In this document: positions 13,101 to 24,396 of the stretch, piece by piece | Layout of the letters: each line of letters begins with the position of its first letter | How positions within the stretch are numbered: the first letter of the stretch is position 1 | Assembly (NCBI RefSeq): GCF_963675165.1 | Contig: NC_087391.1 | Location: 2,809,001 to 2,873,000 of the forward strand | Direction: 5' to 3' | DNA from: Halichondria panicea | Lineage: Eukaryota; Porifera; Demospongiae; Suberitida; Halichondriidae | Length of the DNA stretch: 64,000 nucleotides | Translations under genes and position numbers: made by a program | Notes under the pieces: model-generated | The model's database searches: none | What the model was told of the DNA's origin: nothing | The model's input: only the letters and a program-made list of their open reading frames with translations

Positions 13101-16100
13101 TCTTATCCTTTCTCTGCACATCTTTCCAGGAGACCAAAGCAAAGAGTCTACATTCGAGCAATTCAACACCACTCTACAGTTTCTACGTGAACTGGCCAAA
13201 CCGCTAAATATCACATTGCACATTCTAGATACTCCAAAAAACCAGCTTGAGTTACTACCAATGAGCAGATGGCTGGAAACCTACAGCCTTAGTTCTATCA
13301 GCTTTGCACTGAGTACATCAGCACTACTTGCATTCACAGACTACAAGTACGACACAATACTTACCACAAGAACAAGCATGCTGTACATAAATGCTCCAGG
13401 CTGGGATTTGTTTGGACTGAAGTACACAAACAATGAGGCAATATCTAAAAATCAAACAACTGAATTAGAGATTAAACAACTCTTGAAACACATATGCTCT
13501 CTTGTCTGCTGTCCTTACGCTAAATCTCCGAAAACACAAACACTTGACAAGCTGGCTAAACAACAGAATCACATGTACAGAGGTACACAATGTAACAATG
13601 TTTTGCCGTTTGTGATGGACAGTGTCTATCTGAATCAAGATGAAGAATACAGTGACATACGAGCTGTAGAACAGCTTTTAGCACCACAGTAGCTCACATT
13701 ATAATTATACGCACACACATAATTTTTGATTAACATTACCCATGTACATTTGTACGTACACGTAGTTTTGATACGTACATGTATATTAATAATATAATTA
13801 CCATTACCCCATGTAGTTTTGGATACAGTGTAACATATTCGAGGGTGGAGGGATCGGCATCAAACAGAGTAGTGTAGAGTTTATCATACATCTGACTCAA
13901 CAACTGGAACTGAGATACGCATTCTTGAAACTGTAGATAATAATAATACTGTGAGATAGGAATACCTCCATGTATCTAAATTAATATGCGCTGCAGTGTT
14001 GGTAACTATAACCAGATACTACAAGAACCAAACACATGCAGGTAACAATCAAAACATGTTACCTTCTTCTCAGTACTTCTACTAAGGTCACTGCTCGGAG
14101 GGGGCATGGTAGATAGGCTGACACAGGTGGCCAGCAATTGACTGTGGGTGCTCAGCCATGAGGCGTGCACAGAGAGGAACTGGACGCCAAACAAAGACGG
14201 AGGATCTGAAGCCTATATAGTTGGGTTGGGAATCAACACGAGCATAACAACGCAATAATTAAGTTAGGGAAATGAATTACTAATGCGCAGAAACAATACA
14301 TGATGCGTCTACATTGATATAGTTTCACAACTTTGAGTATCTACCTTGAGGAACATGATGGCATTGTGCACCATAGAAGAAGACTGACAGAGAGAGGATA
14401 TGAGGTCAGAGTAGGTTGCAGACTTTCTGGCTGCTGACAACACCAGAGACTGAGCCTCACAGAACTGACAAAGAGCGTTCAACCAATTGCGGTACTTCAC
14501 TGCTGTCACCTAACAGTGTCAGTCAATCACAATAATAATTGATCATGCACGCGGCTACTCTATTTACAAGTGGGTTACCCCCACACATCGTCATGGCTAG
14601 GGAATTACCATGTTCCTTTACTTGGAATTATAAATTATGTTTAGTCACCCCAGGCAACTAAAAACTAAAGCAAAAATATTGGTACACATTATTAAGGGAA
14701 GAAACAAAGACACAAAAATAGGTGCACTAGGGTGATAATACTCTTGCATAACCTAATAATGTGCAAGGAGAAATGGGAGAAATGCATGGGCACAATTTTT
14801 TTTAATCACAACATTTTAGTTTAGTTTTCCGGAGGCTGTAACCACTTGACTTTAGCTAATTATAGTCACTAATTGGATTTCTCCAAACTTCTCTTGCAGA
14901 CTACTCAAGCCTATTTTTTAGTTCAAAACGTTATTTTGCAGGGGAGGGGGGGGTCAATTTCACCAATTTTGCAGAGAACAATCAAAAGTCAGTGCTCTTG
15001 TACTATCCTTGATATCATGAGCAGCTTGTTATCGAGGTCAATGTACAGCTAGCTAGCTTTGCGACTGGTATCTCGATATTTTTTAGTTTAAAACGTTATT
15101 TTGCAGGGGGGGAGGGGGGTCAATTTCACCAATTTTGCAGAGAACAATCAAAAGTCAGTGCTCTTGTACTATCCTCGATATCATGAGCAGCTTGTTATCG
15201 AGGTCAATGTACAGCTAGCTAGCTTTGCGACTGGTATCTCGATAATTTTTAGTTTAAAACGTTATTTTGCAGGGGGGGGTCAATTTCACCAATTTTGCAG
15301 AGAACAATCAAAAGTCAGTGCTCTTGTACTATCCTCGATATCATGAGCAGCTTGTTATCGAGGTCAATGCACAGCTAGCTAGCTTTGCGACTGGTATCTC
15401 GATCTGCTTTTGAGCAAAATCGCCAAAAATAAAACTTGACCCCCCTGCCCTGCAAAATAACTTTTTAAACTAACCTACCGGTCTAAAAGTATAGGCTGCA
15501 AGAGAAGTTTGGAAATATCCAAATAGTGACCTTAATTAGCCAAGTTCAAGTGGTTCCAGCCTCCTCTGAGCTTCCGAATGACTTATAATATAGGCGTACC
15601 AAAGATTGTGTGATATTATTCTTACCAATTTTGAGAGCCTTGAGTAAATAGGCATGGATATTTCGTGGATACCCTGCAGTGATAAATTAGGAAGTTCAAT
15701 TATAATCAAATTCAGACAAATGTTTACCATGAGCAGTGGTATTAGTTAGACGCACCATTATAGAGGCCTTCCTGGCAACCTTATAAGCTAGCCATAGTCG
15801 AGAAGGATGCTCCAAACCCCACAGGAGAGAGAGTAGTTTGGGGAGGACCAAGGACATATGCTCTTCCCTAGCTTCCTGGCTAAACTCACTGGCAAACAGT
15901 TGCACGAAGACTGCTGTCACTGGTACCTGCAATAGCCATGAACAGATAACTCTACTCTTTGTTGGTTGGGAAAAGAGATCACTACATGTGCGTGACATAC
16001 CAGCATCTGCTGTGTATTAGCTGTGTTGTCCAGGTACTCCATCAGCTTTGGTATGATGTGCATCCACGCACCTGATGTAATAGTTGCTGTGGATACCAAT

Positions 16101-19100
16101 GCCTGACAGACCACTGAGGCATGAACACCTGTAATGATAAAAAAACAAGTGTCACAGACTCGGAATGGAATGTACCTGTGTGTTATACTACGGACTCTGC
16201 AAGGAAAAATAATGAAACCTGAAACCACAGAAAGAGACATATATATCATTCCTTTCCAAGCTAGAAAGCAGCAACGTCATCAGCTGAAGTGCATTTCAGA
16301 GTGTAATATGGAGGACCAAGAGTGTTTTACATTGATAGCTGCTTAATTACTGTATTCTTGTTATCTATTTAGAGAACGTCAATAGTAATACCAAAGTTTG
16401 TTTTACAATGTTGTAAGAACCTAGCTATAGCAGCTACAATCCCAAACATCTACGATGCCAAAGTTACAAGCGCCTAAAGTCATAGTTTTCGGAGTGGATA
16501 AGGCCACAGTCAGTATGTTTAAAGGTAAAACTTGTACATGAAGTACCCGAGAAAAGAAGTCTGCTCAGTGCAAGTGTTTACTTTTAATACTGACTGCAGG
16601 GTCGTTTGGGATCGTTGCTCCTAAAAATGATACAATGAAAGCATTGACGGTGCTGATGCCTCGGTAGATGTGTCACAACTCACAACATAGCTGTCCCTAA
16701 TTCACAGATATCATAATGTTCTTACAGTAATTTTGCTGCATGCAGGCTATATTATCTGTAATCACAAAGAGTGGGAAATGATTGTTGCTAAAAAGGGTGC
16801 CAAAAGTACAGTCTAAAATTAATGGCTGCATCAGTACTTGCAGCTCTCTTTTCACTCCTCTTTTCACTCTTGCAGCTACATGTACCAATAGCTAACGTTC
16901 TAGTGCAGAGCTAACTACTAAGTAGAGTTGCAACACTCTATGAACAATTTTTGCTATACGGTACATACCTAGTAGTAATGGTAGCAGGGAGAGCAGACAA
17001 TCCAGTACAACTTGGCTGACGTCATGGTGAGCACCTGTGAGTCTAACCAAACTACTCAGCGCAACCTGCACATGCAAACGTCAAAAAGTGAGGGTGACAA
17101 TTACAAAATAATTTGACAATTAAGGAAATTGTGAATGTAAGAGATGGACTTGCTTTTATAAGTGCATACGAACTTAATTGTTTCTGTCTGAGATCAAAAC
17201 AATAACCTTGTGTATCTGAAGCACTCATGATAATCCCTACACCACATACTAGACAACAAAAGGCACATTGTATACGGGTTTCAAAACAGAAAAGCAATCA
17301 GGCTGGTACACAGTGTAATTTGCAAATAATTATACTAGTGCTATTCATCTGTATCTGACTACCATTCAAACAAAAGCTCATCATTTGACACTTCATGCTA
17401 ACGAATTTGCTGTCCTCAATACCCTAAACACATTTTGAGCCCGTAGTACCCAGAGGAGGGAGGACACGATTAACCTTAGCTCTAATTAGCTAATTATCGC
17501 GACCTTTTAATTACATTCTTTGAACGATTCATCTTTTCTTTCTTTATAACCTCTACATATTGGGACACACAGAACAGTACTGTAGTATGAGTGACAGGCA
17601 ATTCTTGCAGGCACAGAGCAAACCATACAAATAAAGGGGTGCTAGAAGCTGAGACTGTTAGTGTCATTGATGTTCTTCATGTTGGAGACACTCTGAACTA
17701 AACAATTCCATGTTGCAGCTTTATCACAGAGACAGGAGTGCCTGGGGTGCTTCTCACAGGGATCTTGGAGACAGGAGTGCCTGGGGTGCTCCTCATAGGG
17801 ATCCTGTCTCCAGGATCAAGAGTGCTTCTCACAGAGAAGATCAGAGTGCCTGGGATGCTTCTCACAGGGATCTTAGAGATAGGAGTACTTGAGGTGCTTC
17901 TTATAGGGGTCCTATTACTTTCAGGTCCTGACAACTTGGCCATAGGGGTACCTCCAGTAGGAGAAAAGGCTTACGTTGCTCTAGCTCTTGTGTCCAATAT
18001 GTAGAGGTTATAAAGAAAGAAAAGATGAATCGTTCAAAGAATGTAATTAAAAGGTCGCGATAATTAGCTAATTAGAGCTAAGGTTAATCGTGTCCTCCCT
18101 CCTCTGCGTAGTACCTATACCCTTAATATCACACGCAAACTTTTCTGATTGAGAGATGACATATAATTATGATCAAACAAACAGAGTAAGTATTATTATT
18201 ATAACACAAACATTTTAAATACACTGATTGGTAGACAAGCTGTAAAACCAACCTTAAAGAGACAGTGTTCTTTCAACTCTCTGAAATCAGTGAGCAAGCA
18301 TACTTCCATTGTCATCTTTACAACCTCCACCACCTCTGCGCACTCACATACTCCTTTCTTGTGCATTGCCACAATGATATTGGTGACTACTCCAATAGAA
18401 TAAATAGCTAGGGATGCGGACTGAGAGTAGGTGAATGGTAGCAGTTTATCTGTAAAAGGAAACAACACAAAAAATTTAATACCGTGAAGTAGAGAATGGC
18501 CAGTCAATACTAATGAAGGAATGAAATTTATTAGAAGAAAAGAGAAGTAGAGTGTGAGAGGTCAGTCATCATGCCTCGTGTAAGCGATCGCAAATTTGAG
18601 AAAACGCTTTTAATCCAGGTTGTAGCCGTTTGGAAACTGGGTGCAGAATGTCTTGGAGATGGCGGCTATACTTGGAGAAAATGCTCTTCGAGATCACTGT
18701 CACTCAAACAAAATGCGGTTTAATGCAATTTTCAAATGACTGCACGTGAATCTTTCGACTATCATACACAACAACTCAAGAAACTAGCTGTGCAGTCAGA
18801 TTCTAGATATGATCTTTCCCTGCAGAGATAAATTATATACACATTTAAGTATAAACATAAGTAATTAAAAAGCTCTTCCAATTTATCCACACTACACAAT
18901 TCGAACAGTACATGCATGTGGCTCCACAGTGCAGGTTTACAGAAACTCATTGGAATGCAATCGTACACATGTCTGCGGACTCCACTCACAAAATTATGAG
19001 TATAGTCACTGGCAAAAACAGTTTTTGTGTTTAACTGCAGACGGGGGAGTACATGCAGAATTATTAACCCAAAACAATCTACTCTAGGAGGTAAACATAG

Positions 19101-22100
19101 TAATCATTAGCAGTAGGGTTGAGTCGAAAACAGTAAAAATCCCCTTTCTGGATCTCACCCAAGACACAAGATAGAGTTAGTTTATACGTTTGTGATTCAT
19201 TTGTGGCATTTGTGTGAAATATGAACTGAATCGAATATGTATGAAGAATTCATATTTAGGAACAAAAAACTACAAAAAAACAACATTTCGTCATCTTCTT
19301 CTCAGGTTCTTCAGTGAGATAATCTAGAGAACTGTAGGTCCACAGGAAAAAGTAATGACAGCTAGGATACTGTTAATGTTAATGTATGCCGTCTTGGGTA
19401 CGCTGCCAACTAATCGCTTTCCAAAACTAGATTTGCTAGGTAGAAGCCAGTATAGTAGAGCAAGAAAAATGTATGTGTGATGCTATGTATGTGAGTGATG
19501 CTATGTATGCGAGTGCCTATCGTATCGCATAAATTTGTATCGCACTATTGGCCTTTATTCGAGGCCTGTACAATCCCCATTGAAATCGTGGCGTGAAATA
19601 AAAATCCGCATAACATTTTTGTAGCCTTTTTTTTTTATTATTGGCTAAAACGCAATATTTTATGCTTGAATAATTATTATAATTATTTCTAGCACTACAG
19701 TATACGGCACAAAATGCTTTTGATATTACAGTTGCGCAACACGAGGGGAAAACATTGTTTCATTTATGACCACTGCAAAACATTCAGAGCCCCCCTAAAA
19801 CATCACTATTATGCTCCCTAGTGGTGCATGAGCATCATTTGGAAATGAAAAAGACATTTTGATTTAGCTAGATCGAGATACTTTGCCACGCTATGAGAAC
19901 CTAGAATGCTTCTACAAATGTAGTAGAGTCTATTGCAGACAGCAGTGTTAGAAACACGTACAGCGCCTTAACAGATTTAACCGCGGCCGAACGCGGTAGC
20001 TAGCTTCCGTTTCCAATCCCAGACAACTCCCTAAGAGCACAAAAAAATTAATTACATGGTATAGACAATTAAACTCGTATGCTATAATTATGTGTTTTAT
20101 ATAGCGACGACCCTTTACCAAATTATGCCTCGAGGCTATACGCAACTGTGTAAAAAATATAACACAGAAGGGACTGTTGGACTATATAATTACACTCTTG
20201 TTACAGTGTACATTGACAACGTGATATAAAGTGTCATACAAAGGGAAGGAGTTTTAAGTCAGTGAATAAACTGCACACCAACCTTTAAGAAAAGTCATGT
20301 TGTGAACTGCAGCTGAGAGGGAAAGAATGTAGAGAGCATGTAGCCCTGATGACTTCTCCTTGTCTCTACCGGCCCTGTCCACAACAAGGTATAACCCCTG
20401 TGTTGTCAAAAGGTATGAATTTCAACTACGGTGATTGAAGATCTTAGCCGTCCATGCATGTAAAGGTAGCCCCGAAAAAATAGCATTATTTCGAGGCCAC
20501 AGCAGAGAATAATACCGGTAATTTCCGAGGGTCAAAGTTTTCATAGTCATGCATACTCATAAGTGTTCATGTGACTATTTTCGTGGTTGTGACAGAAATA
20601 CAATGAGTGAAAGTACTGAAAGGCCTATATATGTGTGGATGCACAGTACGTAACTATATATTGACTCTAATAATCAAGTTATAGAGTTAGAACACTAAGC
20701 TACATCTAGCTATATAGCGTGCCTGTTAGAGCTGTTTTTATCAACCGAGACAACAAATCAAGCAAAATTCACGCTGCACTGACCCAAGAAATGCACAATA
20801 GATCTGACATAATATTATATAACTTATAGTATCTATCTTGGGGAGCTACAATATACACTATTTAATAGTCACTGTAAACAAAGAGAAGGTTTTATTGTTT
20901 TGTAGAGTTTAATTAATACCTGCCCAACAGTGGTGCTAGCTACGTCAGTTGATCTATGAGCCCAGAATAATAGTAGTTGGGCCTGGGGTGGCCCTCCAGG
21001 CTCCTGGCTCAATCCTACTAGCTATAACAGAGCTGCGAGCCCCCCTCCCCCACTCCAATTCTAATCATCGTGGGTAAAAATATTCGTGCTCTGTACTTCA
21101 ACTAAATACCCCCCGAAAATTACCGGCTATACGGTATACATATCTGGTAGTCACCGATCCTATGAACTAGAATTAACTATGTGTCGAATTCCACACATGA
21201 CGTATTCGTACGTATACATGTACCTGTATCATGTTCTTAGACCAGATATGAGGGACCTGTGACACTAACTTGTTGAGCTGGGAGAGTGCTTTCTGTCGAA
21301 TCACTTTCCTACTGTCGCCTTGAGCATAGTATAGCAGCAGTTTCACCTACATGGAGTACACGCAGACATGATTGTAACGATTCACCGATTTGTACATGAT
21401 AAGCTGGAAGTAGCCATATACATGTAGTAAGCACGGTTAGCCCCATTAACTAAGAACCAGTGCTAGTACCTGGTCTGTACTGTGCACTAGTGTGTGTAAC
21501 GTGAGGGTGGTAAGTGTCTGGAGGAGGGCAGAGACCAGTGAAAGAGACGGGTGGGAGAGCAACAGTCTGACACAAAGGTCGCGAACCTGGAACATTTTAA
21601 GCGCACGTAACATTGTTTGTACGCAAAGATAACCTCATCAGTGTTACCTCACCTGCGTAACTGTCTCTGTGTCATGATGCATCAGATCTAGTATTGGGAT
21701 TAAATCGAGTTTCTTCTCGACAGGAGTTGTTAAACCTACGGAAGGTCATTGTCAATGCTAGACACTACGTAATGGATATAGAATGAGACTGAGTGTTTTA
21801 CAGGCACAAGTACAAGGGCTATAATTATATGTTTTATATATCACAGCGAGCCATTACCGAATCATGCCTCGAGGGTACGTGACCGTGTAATAATAATAGC
21901 ACGGAGTGTATTATATGACTTTTATTACATCATTGTAACCTTGACAACGTGCAATACACAGTTGAGCCTCGATTATCCAAACCCTGATCATTCGGCCAAT
22001 TTAATGATATTCATAGCACATGCGCGTAAGTGTTAAATAGAAGCAGCAACGCTTCAGATTAGCCAACATATAACATTATGGCTGCTACCTTGTTCTGTCT

Positions 22101-24350
22101 TATGTCCAGACTAGTACATTTGTAAGAGATCTGGACATCCGTTTGCTGATTTTGCATGCAGAGGCTACTTGAATTAATGATGCGCGTGGCTCATTGAGAG
22201 TCATTCTGGTATCCGAATATTTCATTCGTCCAGATGAGGTGGGGACACCAGGTGTTCGGATAATCGAGACTCAACTGTACTGCTAGTTGTATCTTCCACT
22301 AAGAATTCGTCCACGTACCTTGTATCATAGTGGCAATCTTGTCGTAGACTCCAGCAGCGAATATCGCAGAGTGCTCACAGAGACAATGAGTGGCATATAT
22401 GGCAGCACTGGCCTCTACCTGATCAGTGGACTCCAGTCCATGATGGATACTATACAGAGTGAAGCGTCGCATGTAACAGCACTTTCGCAACATTTTACCG
22501 TACTACAATGTTTTGTGAGTGAAAAACCTTCGCGAATGAGCCATATCTGCACACTTTCACAATCTGGTACAGGTTGTTGCACTATATAGCTTAATTAGCT
22601 TTGCACTTGCAGAGCTAGTATATATAGCTCGCAGAACATTTTTTAATACGATAATAATTAAAATACAGATTGTACAGACACAAAATATTAATGATATTTA
22701 TGTACCTATGGTGGACATTTTTTTTGTCAGCGACAATGCTCGCAATACTTCCAAACACTCTGCAAAAGAATACATTACTCAGTAACATAATAAAAAAGTA
22801 CACAAAAAGTTATAAAATCAAACAATCAATGCAAGAGTCATGATGTGATCTGCATAATTATAGCTATTTGGTATCATGGCTTTTGCATGTCTTCGTTCCA
22901 GTTGTGTGGATGCATGGTCAATCACATCACAGCTCACCTCATTGTAACAGCCCTGGCAATAGGGTCATTGCTATGAATGACGGAGTAGATGCGTCGGAGG
23001 AACTCATCCACACTTGTGATTTTGTTCAGGTGCTTCTCTGTTACTTGCAGTACTTTCAGGATGTTAAGGCGAAGAAAATTTATACTGCGTCAACGAAAGG
23101 GTATGTCATGAAATATTTGGTCCAGGTTGGGGAGGGCAAAACATTTCAGATAACGCCTGTAATATACTTTGGCCCTCCAGTTCATTACCAGTATATACAT
23201 GCAGATGGTGGACTTATCAAAGTTTATTTTTCTGTTTTAGATAGCTACACGTGTCAAGATGAATCCCCAACTATTATAGATACATTGTAGAGATCCTGAA
23301 CGTGCACTCGGTGTATGTGTAAAGCATTTACAGTCAATTGAATCAGCCGCACCTTGACAGTAGAGAGTCTATAAGCACTTATAGTCTGGCAAGGACAGAA
23401 TTCCAACCCGACCAATCAGAAACAATCAGAGAGCTATAAGAAGCATGCGTTCTACGCATCTGGGAGGCATTTGGGAGGCATTTGGGACGCATTTACAGCT
23501 AGCACTAGTCATTCTAACTACCGCAGAAACTATATTATTAATTAGCGTATGCGCTAATCAAACGCAGAGCTCTATGTCGAGGATGCATTTATAATGCAGG
23601 CACAAGCCCTACCCAGTAACCAGCGAGACGAGGTGACTGCACTATAGGCCTGTGCGTGTTCCTTTAGCAACGATTCATACATGTAGCTGTTGGTTCCCTC
23701 AAAAACGCTTCTTGCATAATACATGTAATTGCATAATTCTTCTGGTTACCGTAGTGCTAGAAATATAATATGCGAGCATAAAATATTATGGTTTTGGCCA
23801 ATTATAAGGCTACGAAAACGTTATCTCGATTAAACGCCACAATCTCAATGGGGATTGTACGGGCCTCAAATTAATGTGCAATACAAATTTATGATGGGCA
23901 CTCGCATAAATAGCATTAGTTTGTATCATGCATACATTTCTAGAACTACGGCATGACACTGATGTAATGACCTTCAGACGAAAGTGCTCAGACGTTCTAT
24001 TGTCAAGGTAAAGTAGTGTTTACCTGGTTCTGTACACTTCGGCCAGTTTCAGATAAGCAGCATTGATGAGGATAGGAAATGGAAACCGATCAATGAGGGA
24101 CGGAAACTTGACTATGGCCTCGCACTGGTCACCCACACGACTGGAACGAAGACCTGAAAAGGCCAAAATAGCAGACTAGTCATATATAGAATCAGATCAT
24201 ACATAGATCTGTCGCTGGAAAAATGGTCCTGAAAATGGTTCAGGGACCGAAAATCACCCCCTGAAAATAAACCGTCCACTTTAATTGAGAATCTTTGTGG
24301 TTGCACTGGTTATTATGCCTCAGTGCGCATGCGCAAGCGAGGTATACGGT

Positions 24351-24396
<46 letters not shown>

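Noticed and set aside
17698..18004. Overlapping frames on both strands giving GVPGVLL-like or RSTPGTP-like peptide repeats
   Set aside because: They are the translation of a minisatellite inside an inverted-repeat element within an INTS7 intron; no start context or domain supports a gene.
22868..23290. 140-aa plus-strand frame
   Set aside because: It is antisense to an INTS7 exon (23084-22938), whose protein is clearly conserved on the other strand.
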